In this document: piece by piece, positions 31,037 to 39,860 of the stretch
How positions within the stretch are numbered: the first letter of the stretch is position 1
Layout of the letters: the number at the start of each line of letters is the position of its first letter
DNA from: Mesorhizobium sp. 1M-11
Lineage (GTDB): Bacteria; Pseudomonadota; Alphaproteobacteria; Rhizobiales; Rhizobiaceae
Assembly: GCF_001303895.1 (NCBI RefSeq)
Contig: NZ_LJSD01000034.1
Span: 1 to 64,000 of the forward strand
Direction of reading: 5' to 3'
DNA: 64,000 nt
Notes under the pieces: generated by a model
The model's database searches: none
Seen by the model: the letters and a program-made list of their open reading frames with translations, nothing else
What the model was told of the DNA's origin: nothing
Made by a program: the position numbers and the translations under genes

Positions 31037-32045
31037 CGTATCGGTCCCAGCCGCCCTGATGCTGTCCGCATCGGCTCTTTGCGCCTGTGCCTCCAAGCCG
31101 GTACCTCCGCCTCAAATTTCCTACGACGCTGCCGATTTCAAACCAGCAGCGATCGAGAAGGCGCCGGAAAGGCCGGTCAAGATCGTCGAGGTACCGAAGC
31201 CTTTGCCGCTTCCCGGTCAATTGCAGCCGGACTCAGGCAAGGTCGCCGCGGAAAAGCGCTCTCCTGAGGAACGCGTTGCCGATGCCAACAAGGCGGCCAC
31301 GCAACAGCCCACGCGATACGGCTACATCAATGCGGTCCAGGTGTACCCCTATGCCGAAGGTGCGCTCTATCAACTCTACGCCGCGCCTGAACGTGTCAGC
31401 GATATCGCGCTGCAGCCGGGCGAAAAGCTGACTGCTGTTTCTGCCGGAGACACGGTGCGATGGGTGATTGGCGATACCGTCAGCGGCACGGGAGACAACC
31501 AGCGTACCCATGTGCTGGTAAAACCTTTCGCGGCCGGTCTCACTACCAATCTGGTGATCACCACGGAACGCCGCACATATCACCTGCAACTCCAGAGTAC
31601 CGAGAAAACCGCGATGGCGGCAATCTCCTGGACCTACAGCGAGGACCAGCTCGTGGCGCTGCGCCAGCGCAATGCTCGCGCCGAAGCGGCCTCGCCTGTG
31701 GCATCGAATGTCGCACTGGACAACATTCGCTTCCGCTATGCGATCACCGGCGACACGCCTCCCTGGCGTCCGGCTCGCGCCTTCGACGACGGCAGCAAGG
31801 TCTACATCGAGTTCCCGCGCCGCATCGATCAGGGCGAGGCACCGCCGCTCTTCATCGTCGGGCCGGACGGCGGCAACCAGCTCGTCAACTATCGCGTTCG
31901 CGGCAACTATTACATCGTCGACCGCCTGTTTGCCGCCGCTGAACTGCGCCTTGGCACCAAAAAGCAGGAAGTGGTCCGCATCACCCGAACCGACGGCAAG
32001 CCTCGGCGCACGTCGTTCTTTGTGCGTTCCAGCCGGGGAGGGTGA
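31023..32045 (+). CDS. trbG: Conjugal transfer protein TrbG (VirB9-type)
   Basis: A 340-residue periplasmic/outer-membrane core component. The N-terminal signal ends in the lipobox-like LCAC, suggesting a lipoprotein. Conserved blocks: YGYINAVQVYPYAEGALYQL, ITTERRTYHLQLQSTEKTAM and NYRVRGNYYIVDRLF. ATG 31023 overlaps the trbF end. It partners TrbI in the channel. Confidence 0.95.
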   Translation: MTTSSVSVPAALMLSASALCACASKPVPPPQISYDAADFKPAAIEKAPERPVKIVEVPKPLPLPGQLQPDSGKVAAEKRSPEERVADANKAATQQPTRYGYINAVQVYPYAEGALYQLYAAPERVSDIALQPGEKLTAVSAGDTVRWVIGDTVSGTGDNQRTHVLVKPFAAGLTTNLVITTERRTYHLQLQSTEKTAMAAISWTYSEDQLVALRQRNARAEAASPVASNVALDNIRFRYAITGDTPPWRPARAFDDGSKVYIEFPRRIDQGEAPPLFIVGPDGGNQLVNYRVRGNYYIVDRLFAAAELRLGTKKQEVVRITRTDGKPRRTSFFVRSSRGG

Positions 32046-32049
32046 GTTC

Positions 32050-33273
32050 ATGATTGATCCTTCCCGTACTGAAGCTCCACCGAAACTGGATCCCGAGCAG
32101 TTGCAGTTGCGAGGTTCGCCGCGACGGGCTGTACGGTTCAGGCGTGGTATCATCGTCGCGATTGCCGCCGTTGGTTCCGCCACGATCTTCGGCGTGACCA
32201 TGTTCGCGCTGCGGGGGCCCGCACTGCGCCTCAGGCAGCAGGCCGAAGAGCTCTACAACACCGATCGCAAGCCAACTCCCGAAGGGCTTGATGCTCTGCC
32301 CAAGGACTACACCGGGACCAAGCCGAAGGCCCCCGTGCTTGGACCGCCATTGCCCGGTGATCTCGGCCGCCCGATCCTCGAGCACCACCGCCAGCTCGGC
32401 ATTGCACCAGGAAACGCTGGTTCCGAAGAGGCTCAGCGTCAAGCTCAGCAAGCAATCGAGGCACGAGAGTCGAAAGTGTTCTTCCAGATCGAAAACCGTT
32501 TCAGCCAGGCGGCAAGGGATCGAGGCCAGGATGTGCAGGAGCTCCCCAATCCGCTACCGCCATCGGGTGCAGCGGCCGTGTCCGCTTCTGTAGCTCCGGC
32601 GGAAGGTGATCAGAGCAATCAGCAGCGCAAGCTCGATTTTATCAGCGAGCAAAGCAAGGACGGCATCTACAATGCGCACGCATTGCAGACGCCGGCTTCG
32701 CCTTACCAGGTGATGGCCGGCGGCGTGATTGCGGCAAGCCTGATCACAGGTATCAACTCCGATTTGCCGGGGCTGGTCGTCGCGCAGGTCACCGAAAACG
32801 TGCACGACACCGTCACTGGCAACATCCTGCTCATTCCACAAGGTTCGCGATTGATCGGCACCTATGACAGCGTCGTCGCCTTCGGACAAAAGCGTGCGCT
32901 TCTGATCTGGCAGCGCATCTTGATGCCGGACGGCTCATCGATCGAAATCGACAATCTGCCGGCGACGGATACCGCCGGTTATGCCGGTCTCGAAGACGAG
33001 GTCGACTTCCATACCTGGCAACTGATCAAGGGCGTTGCGTTGGCGACGCTGCTGGGTGTCGGCAGCGAACTCAGCGTCGGCGACAACGAGAGTGATCTGG
33101 TGAAGGCAATCCGAGAATCCGCCCAGCAGAACGTCAGCCGGGCTGGTCAGCGTATCGCCGAGAAGAACCTGGATATTCAGCCTACGATCACCGTTCGCCC
33201 AGGCTGGCCGCTGCGCGTCATCGTGCATAAGGATCTGGTGCTACGGCCTTATCGCGCGGCGAGCGGGGAGTAG
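32050..33273 (+). CDS. trbI: Conjugal transfer protein TrbI (VirB10-type)
   Basis: A 407-residue inner-membrane protein spanning the periplasm. Membrane helix at about 34-53 (GIIVAIAAVGSATIFGVTMF), a Pro-rich linker, then the VirB10/TraB/TrbI domain (QVMAGGVIAASLITGINSDL, GNILLIPQGSRLIGTYDS, RPGWPLRVIVHKDLVLRPY). ATG 32050 is four bases after trbG. Complete. trbH is absent from the cluster. Confidence 0.96.
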   Translation: MIDPSRTEAPPKLDPEQLQLRGSPRRAVRFRRGIIVAIAAVGSATIFGVTMFALRGPALRLRQQAEELYNTDRKPTPEGLDALPKDYTGTKPKAPVLGPPLPGDLGRPILEHHRQLGIAPGNAGSEEAQRQAQQAIEARESKVFFQIENRFSQAARDRGQDVQELPNPLPPSGAAAVSASVAPAEGDQSNQQRKLDFISEQSKDGIYNAHALQTPASPYQVMAGGVIAASLITGINSDLPGLVVAQVTENVHDTVTGNILLIPQGSRLIGTYDSVVAFGQKRALLIWQRILMPDGSSIEIDNLPATDTAGYAGLEDEVDFHTWQLIKGVALATLLGVGSELSVGDNESDLVKAIRESAQQNVSRAGQRIAEKNLDIQPTITVRPGWPLRVIVHKDLVLRPYRAASGE

Positions 33274-33276
33274 ATC

Positions 33277-33522
33277 ATGTCGAGCCTGAAACTCAGAAAG
33301 CTCCCCGACCGGGCGCCTGCGAAGCTCACCATTACCGTCAGTGCCAAATTGAATCGGACGCTTAATGACTATGCATCGATCTATCGACGCATCTATGGCC
33401 AATCGGAAACGGTCGAAGAGCTCATTCCATTTATGCTTGACGCCTTCCTCGAAAGCGACCGGGCCTTTGCGAAGGCGAGACGAGAAGGCCTTTCGAATAC
33501 TGATCATCAGAGCAAAGGCTGA
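33277..33522 (+). CDS. DUF2274 protein at the end of the trb operon
   Basis: An 81-residue protein (MSSLKLRKLPDRAPAKLTIT, then SETVEELIPFMLDAFLESDR) matching DUF2274, usually encoded immediately after trbI in ICEs. It starts three bases after the trbI stop. It resembles a small RHH-like fold and could be regulatory, but its role is not established. Confidence 0.85.
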   Translation: MSSLKLRKLPDRAPAKLTITVSAKLNRTLNDYASIYRRIYGQSETVEELIPFMLDAFLESDRAFAKARREGLSNTDHQSKG

Positions 33523-33727
33523 CCCTAGTCGACGAAGCAAACATGACAATAGGAAGATTTCAGCCGCCCATGTCGGAAAGAGAGGCCGCGAAAACACTAG
33601 GTGTGTCGGTCGACACGCTTCAACGAATGCGAAAGCGCGGCGACATCGGTTACTTGAAGGTCGGCGGTAGGTACCGATACACTGAACAAATTCTACTGGA
33701 CTACATCGAAAGCAGTACGGTCAAATC

Positions 33728-35009
<1,282 letters not shown>

Positions 35010-35202
35010 ATCCGACGCCGCGCATACACCACTTTTGTTTCGGCGCGTCAATAGCGAGAACACCGAAAGAAAGCCGACATCCAAAATGTCGCGATGGCGT
35101 GAAGATCGACCGGGGTTGAGAGTGAATCGACCGCAGACACACGCGTGCGTGCGCAGCTTGCGATTGTGCCGATTTGGATTCGCGTTGTGGTGTGACGGCC
35201 GC

Positions 35203-35565
35203 TTACGCGGCGTGCAGCATCTTCTCGACCTCGTTGACGAGGTCACGCAGATGGAAAGGCTTCGACAGCACCTTGGCGTCGCGCGGCGCCTTCGAATCGG
35301 GGTTCAGCGCGACGGCGGCGAAGCCGGTGATGAACATCACCTTGAGATCCGGGTCGATCTCGGTGGCGCGGCGGGCGAGTTCGATGCCGTCCATCTCGGG
35401 CATGACGATATCGGTCAAAAGCAGCGAGAACGGTTCCTCGCGCAGCCGCTCGTAGGCGCTGGCGCCATTGTCGAAATCGCTGACCTGGTAGCCGGCACGC
35501 TCAAGCGCCTTCACCAGAAACCGGCGCATATCGTCGTCGTCTTCCGCCAGCAGTATGCGTGCCAT
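35203..35565 (-). CDS. cpdR: Response regulator CpdR
   Basis: A 120-residue single-domain receiver. Acidic pocket E8-D9-D10, phospho-acceptor D52 in LLTDIVMPEMDG, conserved Lys in LSKPF. No output domain. The sequence and the neighbouring N-formylglutamate amidohydrolase match CpdR of alphaproteobacteria, which in its unphosphorylated form directs ClpXP to degrade cell-cycle regulators and is controlled by the CckA-ChpT phosphorelay. Confidence 0.9.
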   Translation of the reverse strand: MARILLAEDDDDMRRFLVKALERAGYQVSDFDNGASAYERLREEPFSLLLTDIVMPEMDGIELARRATEIDPDLKVMFITGFAAVALNPDSKAPRDAKVLSKPFHLRDLVNEVEKMLHAA

Positions 35566-35879
35566 TCTCGTTCCGTCCGAATCATCCCCCGAGATTGTGG
35601 AGGAACAATCCCGTTAACCATCACGTATATGGAATCGTGACGGTAAACATCAAGTGAATGATGGGCTTCTGTCCCCTTGCGCACAGCGCGAAGATCGAAA
35701 GCTTTCTACCTGAAAGCGCGATGCGCAGGTTCAAAAGCGTTGGAACGCCCTTTGCGCGTTCGAATGGACGCGCGGCGTTCCAGCGTCAAGTCGATGGACG
35801 CCGCCGAAACGCTGGACACGAGGCCAGCGCGGTGGCACGTTGGAGCGATGAGAGACGCATTCCGATGGGTTCCTGAAAT
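35566..35879. other. Promoter gap with a long hairpin
   Basis: A 314-bp region between divergent cpdR and the amidohydrolase. It contains a strong inverted repeat, TGGAACGCC (35741-35749) with GGCGTTCCA (35774-35782), with a second GCGCG/CGCGC pair inside. No T-run follows. Short open frames here are not protein-like. The hairpin could be a leader structure or a repeat; its function is unknown. Confidence 0.45.
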
Positions 35880-36773
35880 TTGACGTCGCCAGCTGAGGAT
35901 TTTGCGGCCGTCCCGCCCTTCGAAATCCGCTCGGGCGCAGAACAGCGCGTTCCCTTCGTCTTCAATTCTCCGCACAGCGGCCGCCACTATCCCAACCGGT
36001 TCCTGGCGATGGCCAAGCTCGACCGCAGTACCATCCGCCGCTCCGAAGACTGTTATGTGGATGAGCTGTTCGGTTCGGCGATCATGCTCGGCGCGCCAAT
36101 GCTGGCCGCCAACTTCCCCCGCGCTTATCTCGATGTGAACCGGGAGCCGTGGGAACTCGACCCGCGCATGTTTATCGAGCCGGTGCCGCCTTATTGCAAC
36201 ATCCGTTCGGCGCGCGTGGCCGGCGGGCTCGGCACTATACCACGGCTAGTGGGCGAGGGACTGGACATCTACGCCGCGCGGCTGCCAATCGCGGAAGCTT
36301 TCCAGCGTATCGAGACTGTCTACAAGCCCTACCACGAGACGTTGAAGCGATTGATCGCCAGCACGCATGCGCGTTTCGGCTATGCAGTGCTGATCGATTG
36401 CCATTCGATGCCAGCCAGCGTGCGCACCAGTGACCAAGGCATGCGACCGGACTTCATCATCGGTGACCGTTTCGGCACCTCCGCTTCGGCGGTGTTGACG
36501 CAGGAGGCGATCGCGCTCCTGAACAGCATGGGTTATTCGGTCGCCTACAACAAACCCTATGCCGGGGGATTCATCACCGAGCACTATGGCCGGCCGGTGC
36601 GAAACCTGCACGCGTTGCAGATCGAGGTGAATCGCGGCCTCTACATGAATGAGCGCACCTTCCAGAAGTCCGTGGGGTTCGATGCGCTGGCCGAGGATCT
36701 CGCGCGCTTCTCGGCGGACCTGATGGCGATGCCGGACCATCACTTCCTCGACCTGCCGGAAGCGGCGGAGTGA
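35880..36773 (+). CDS. N-formylglutamate amidohydrolase family protein
   Basis: A 297-residue zinc hydrolase of the HutG-like/FGase family: VFNSPHSGRHYPNRF, RSEDCYVDELFG, LDVNREPWELDPRMF, VLIDCHSMP, RNLHALQIEVNRGLYMN. These carry the expected metal ligands. Members hydrolyse N-formyl-L-glutamate to glutamate and formate in histidine breakdown or related reactions. The start is a TTG at 35880 without a clear Shine-Dalgarno, so it is uncertain by a few codons. Next to cpdR, as in other rhizobia. Confidence 0.9.
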   Translation: MTSPAEDFAAVPPFEIRSGAEQRVPFVFNSPHSGRHYPNRFLAMAKLDRSTIRRSEDCYVDELFGSAIMLGAPMLAANFPRAYLDVNREPWELDPRMFIEPVPPYCNIRSARVAGGLGTIPRLVGEGLDIYAARLPIAEAFQRIETVYKPYHETLKRLIASTHARFGYAVLIDCHSMPASVRTSDQGMRPDFIIGDRFGTSASAVLTQEAIALLNSMGYSVAYNKPYAGGFITEHYGRPVRNLHALQIEVNRGLYMNERTFQKSVGFDALAEDLARFSADLMAMPDHHFLDLPEAAE

Positions 36774-36778
36774 ATCCA

Positions 36779-36850
36779 GCGAGTAGCGAATAGCAGGAAG
36801 CCGAAGTCCGAGCTGGAAACGCTAATCCCTACTCTCTATTCGCTACTCGC
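36779..36850. repeat. Palindromic intergenic repeat with GCGAATAG units
   Basis: A perfect 15-bp inverted repeat, GCGAGTAGCGAATAG (36779-36793) and CTATTCGCTACTCGC (36836-36850), 42 bases apart, just after a stop codon. Related TATTCGC units occur after gltD at 50676-50741, so this is a dispersed family. It may act as a mRNA 3'-end structure. Confidence 0.7.
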
Positions 36851-36870
36851 TCGACCGCTACGGCGGTCGT

Positions 36871-36957
36871 AAAAAAAGACCGCATCGTTGACACGACGCG
36901 GTCGAAGTCTAGGGAGGAAACGCCCAAGATGGGCATGGACAGGAGAACCTGTCCACC
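36871..36957 (-). ncRNA. mmgR: Small RNA of the alpha-r8 / MmgR (suhB RNA) type
   Basis: On the minus strand, in order: hairpin GGACAGG-TTCT-CCTGTCC (36937-36954), hairpin GCCCA-TCT-TGGGC (36922-36934), the unpaired 10-mer TTTCCTCCCT (36911-36920), and a terminator GACCGC...GCGGTC followed by seven Ts (36871-36903). The UUUCCUCCCU motif between a hairpin and a Rho-independent terminator is, from memory, the signature of alpha-r8 sRNAs. The adjacent inositol-phosphatase-family gene agrees with the old Rfam name suhB. MmgR limits polyhydroxybutyrate granule formation in Sinorhizobium. The 5' end is estimated. Confidence 0.78.
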
Positions 36958-36961
36958 TTCG

Positions 36962-36989
36962 AGGTTATTGTGCGTTGCACAAAAGTCAA
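36962..36989 (-). promoter_or_regulatory. Promoter of the small RNA with an internal palindrome
   Basis: TTGACT on the minus strand (36984-36989) lies 16 bases from TAACCT (36962-36967), predicting a start near 36956. The spacer holds a palindrome TTGTGC-GTT-GCACAA (36968-36982, plus strand), a likely regulator site. The -10 is weak. Confidence 0.55.
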
Positions 36990-37114
36990 CCTGATAATTA
37001 ATTCAAAATGAAATAGGAAAGGCCTGCCACGCAGCGCGCGTGACATTCCCGCAACGCTTTTGTTAAGTACCTGCGGCGGCATGCAGTCTGGCCGGCAGTT
37101 TCCAGGAGAAGCAC

Positions 37115-37888
37115 TTGAACATTTCCCCCGACTTCATGCGGCGGATCGCAGCCGCGGCCGCGGCCGAGACGTTGCCGCGCTTCCGCAGCCAGGGCGCCGT
37201 GGCCAACAAGCTGTCAGGCGGCTTCGATCCGGTCACAGAAGCAGATCGCGAAGCCGAGCGGGTGATCCGTGCGTTGATCGGCGCGGAGTTCCCCGACCAT
37301 GGCATCCTGGGCGAAGAACATGGCAGTGAAAACCTGGGCAGCCGGCATGTCTGGGTCATCGATCCTATCGACGGTACACGCGCCTTCATTTCCGGCCTCC
37401 CTGTCTGGGGCACGCTGGTGGGGCTCACGGTCGACGGCGATGCGGTGGCCGGACTGATGTCGCAGCCATTCACCGGCGAACTGTTCTATGCCAATGCCGA
37501 CGGCGCCTTCTATGAAGGGCCGGGCGGTCCGCGCAAGCTAGCCGCGCGCAAGACGACGAAGCTGGAGGACGCTACGCTGTTCACCACCACGCCGGCGTTG
37601 TTCAAGGGGGATGCGCGCAACCGTTTCGATCTGTTCGAGACCAAGGTGCAACTGTCGCGCTATGGCACCGACTGTTACGCTTTCGCGATGGTGGCGGCTG
37701 GCACGGTCGACATCGTCGCCGATCCGGGCCTGAAGCCCTACGACATCGTCGCGCTGATCCCGATCATCGAGAAGGCCGGCGGTGTCGTCACCACATTCGA
37801 CGGGCGTCCGGCTGAGAATGGCGGCGATGTCCTGGCGGCGGCAACGCCCGAACTGCATGAAGCGGCCATGGAGGCGTTGCGGGGTTAA
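37115..37888 (+). CDS. hisN: Histidinol-phosphatase, inositol-monophosphatase family
   Basis: A 257-residue Mg-dependent phosphatase with GEEHG (66-70), VIDPIDGTRAF (81-91) and a C-terminal GLKPYDIVALIPIIEKAGG metal-binding block. In rhizobia, this subfamily (RAFISGLPVWGTLVGL) supplies the histidinol-phosphate phosphatase of histidine synthesis. A role on inositol phosphates is the alternative. TTG start with AGGAGAAG upstream. The stop overlaps the convergent hydrolase gene by four bases. Confidence 0.87.
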   Translation: MNISPDFMRRIAAAAAAETLPRFRSQGAVANKLSGGFDPVTEADREAERVIRALIGAEFPDHGILGEEHGSENLGSRHVWVIDPIDGTRAFISGLPVWGTLVGLTVDGDAVAGLMSQPFTGELFYANADGAFYEGPGGPRKLAARKTTKLEDATLFTTTPALFKGDARNRFDLFETKVQLSRYGTDCYAFAMVAAGTVDIVADPGLKPYDIVALIPIIEKAGGVVTTFDGRPAENGGDVLAAATPELHEAAMEALRG

Positions 37889-38853
37889 GCGTCAGCTGTC
37901 GCTTTTTCATCGCTGCCAGGGATGAAGGCATCGAAAGCCGCCAGCAACTGCTCGCGGTAATAGTCCTTTTCCTGCAGGATCTCGTGTTTGGCCCCGTCGA
38001 TCATGACGAAGGAGCCGAGCCGGATGTGGCGGGCGAAATGCTCGACCGCGCGGGTCGAGACAACGCGATCGTTGCCGGCGCCGATGATCAGCGTTGGGAT
38101 CTTCATCGCGGCCATGAATTCAGGGCTGCGCACGGTTTCCGTCGCGATGGCAGCGGCACGCAGCCAACGCACGGTGGGACCACCCAGCGCCAGTCGCGGA
38201 TGGGTCTGGTAAAGCTCGGTGTTGCGGCGGTAGCGTTCGGGATCGCTCGTCAGCAGATTACGCTCGAAGGGTGTCGGCAGAGCCTTGCGCGGTCCCCAGG
38301 CGGCATAGAGGCGGCCAAGGCCGGCATAGGTCAACACGCTGCCGAGGCGGCGAACCGTCGTCATCGACACACGCTGATCGGGCAGATCGAGAAAGGGCGC
38401 GATCAGCACCATGCGCTGCACGCGGTTGGCCATATTGGCGCTGGCCAGCAGCGCCACCAGCGCGCCGGCGGAGTGCGCGAGGATGTAGTACGGTCCACGG
38501 CAATCAGGCAGGACCACTTCCGTGAACAACTGTTCGAGGTCCCTCGCGTAGTCCTGGAAGCTTTTGACATAGCCACGCTGCGGGTTCTTGAGCAGCCGGT
38601 CGGAAGCGCCCTGGCCGCGCCAGTCGAGCATGGCCACGCCGAATCCGCGGCCAGCCAGATCGCGGATAGTCTCGAAATATTTCTCGATGCACTCGTTGCG
38701 GCCGGGCAGGATCACCACCGTGCCTTTCAGAGGCCTGCTGGTAGCGGAAAATCTGGCGAAGCGGATCTGCTTGTGGTCACGCGCGGTGAGAAAGCCGGAG
38801 ACGGCGTTTTCGGGGACGGGATTGCCGTCGAGTTCATAGAAAGGATGCGTCAT
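37885..38853 (-). CDS. Alpha/beta hydrolase, lysophospholipase-like
   Basis: A 322-residue hydrolase of the PldB/monoacylglycerol-lipase type: GTVVILPGRNECIEKYFETI, VAMLDWRGQGASDRL, nucleophile in YILAHSAGALVAL, and a late His in MIDGAKHEILQEKDYYR. No signal peptide, so cytosolic or membrane-associated. Likely acts on lysophospholipids or monoglycerides; the substrate is not shown by sequence. Confidence 0.88.
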   Translation of the reverse strand: MTHPFYELDGNPVPENAVSGFLTARDHKQIRFARFSATSRPLKGTVVILPGRNECIEKYFETIRDLAGRGFGVAMLDWRGQGASDRLLKNPQRGYVKSFQDYARDLEQLFTEVVLPDCRGPYYILAHSAGALVALLASANMANRVQRMVLIAPFLDLPDQRVSMTTVRRLGSVLTYAGLGRLYAAWGPRKALPTPFERNLLTSDPERYRRNTELYQTHPRLALGGPTVRWLRAAAIATETVRSPEFMAAMKIPTLIIGAGNDRVVSTRAVEHFARHIRLGSFVMIDGAKHEILQEKDYYREQLLAAFDAFIPGSDEKATADA

Positions 38854-39171
38854 CAGGCGCTTTGAGTGGTTCGCACCCGCGGACGGGCCAACCTGCAGGT
38901 GATAGAAGCAATTGGGTAAAATGCAAAGTCAATCCGGAAAGCGCGAAGCGATCGAGACGCTGGAAGCCGGAAGCGCGTGACGCAGCGCTTCCGGCTCCTG
39001 TCGATCCGGGAGGAAGGGACGTTGCACCCGGCTCGGCCTCGTCGCGGCGTCAATTTTCGCCGCTGGTCGTGATGTTGGAGCGAAAGTAGCGCCCGTGATC
39101 TGAACGGCGGCAGAAGGGTCGGTTCATCTGCCGTTCATCTAAAAGCGGCGCCAGGAACTCTGGTCGAACGC
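38854..39171. other. Intergenic region with a 12-bp stem hairpin
   Basis: The inverted repeat AGCCGGAAGCGC (38965-38976) / GCGCTTCCGGCT (38985-38996) has an 8-base loop and no T-run. It stands between the divergent hydrolase and Hsp20 genes. No gene is seen. Confidence 0.5.
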
Positions 39172-39200
39172 CTTGAAACGCCCTTCCAGGACACCCAGAT
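39172..39200 (+). promoter_or_regulatory. RpoH (sigma-32) promoter of hsp20
   Basis: CTTGAAA at 39172-39178, 15 bases, CCCAGAT at 39194-39200. Near-identical in boxes and spacing to the promoter at 20059-20089. Confidence 0.8.
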
Positions 39201-39207
39201 GTCTACT

Positions 39208-39301
39208 GCGGCCGCCGAGGTCGGGGCCGCTGGTTCATTGGAAACGCCTCAAGGGTTTCGCCTGAGCCATTACGCAAACCATGTTGCTCAACAGGAGAAC
39301 A
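39208..39301 (+). ncRNA. ROSE-type RNA thermometer of the second hsp20 locus
   Basis: Hairpin 1: GCGGCC/GGCCGC (39208-39230). Hairpin 2: GGTTCA/TGAGCC with inner GAAAC/GTTTC (39232-39268). Hairpin 3 (39282-39301): TGTTGCTC pairs with the Shine-Dalgarno strand GGAGAACA, with the G of TTGCT bulged. Same architecture as the leader at 20095-20183. Confidence 0.87.
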
Positions 39302-39305
39302 CACC

Positions 39306-39773
39306 ATGCGTCATGTCGATTTTTCCCCGCTTTATCGCTCGACCGTCGGTTTCGACCGTCTGTTCACGATGCTGGATTCGCTGGGCCAGCCTGAAGGCGG
39401 CCAGAGCTATCCGCCCTACAACATCGAGCGGACTGGCGAGGATTCCTATCGGATCTCCATGGCCGTCGCCGGCTTCTCGGATGACGAGATTTCGATCGAG
39501 GCTCATCGTAACGTGCTGACCATCAAGGGTGAGCGCAAGGACGAGACCAACGGCGAAGGTTCCGAGGTCCTTTATCGCGGCATCGCCGCCCGCGCTTTCG
39601 AGCGCCGCTTCCAGCTTGCCGACCATGTCGAGGTCGTCGGCGCCGCGCTCAAGAACGGCCTGCTTCACATCGATTTGAAGCGCAACATTCCCGAAGAGCT
39701 GAAGCCCCGTAAGATCGCGATCTCGGCCGCTCCGGCCAAGACCAAGCAGATCGAGGCCAAGGCCGCCAACTGA
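39306..39773 (+). CDS. Hsp20/alpha-crystallin small heat-shock protein (IbpA type)
   Basis: A 155-residue paralogue of the protein at 20186: MRHVDFSPLYRSTVGFDRLF, PPYNIERTGEDSYRISMAVA, AFERRFQLADHVEVVGAALK, NGLLHIDLKRNIPEELKPRK. Monocistronic: RpoH promoter and ROSE leader upstream, strong terminator downstream. Located in core-like DNA, so probably the ancestral copy, while the 20186 copy lies in the accessory part (inference). Confidence 0.96.
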   Translation: MRHVDFSPLYRSTVGFDRLFTMLDSLGQPEGGQSYPPYNIERTGEDSYRISMAVAGFSDDEISIEAHRNVLTIKGERKDETNGEGSEVLYRGIAARAFERRFQLADHVEVVGAALKNGLLHIDLKRNIPEELKPRKIAISAAPAKTKQIEAKAAN

Positions 39774-39809
39774 GGCGGTGGGCTCGGCAGAAGTCTCCTC
39801 CCGAGACGA

Positions 39810-39837
39810 AAGCGGCGCCGTCAGGCGCCGCTTTTTT
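39810..39837 (+). terminator. Rho-independent terminator of hsp20
   Basis: AAGCGGCGCC, a 4-base loop GTCA, then GGCGCCGCTT running into six Ts. A canonical terminator 37 bases after the stop. Confidence 0.92.
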
Positions 39838-39860
39838 GTTGTCGTAGATCGGCTTGCGGT

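Noticed and set aside
36852..36869. Hairpin CGACCGC-TACG-GCGGTCG as the amidohydrolase terminator
   Set aside because: On the plus strand it is followed by TAAAAAAA, not Ts; the A-run belongs to the minus-strand sRNA terminator.
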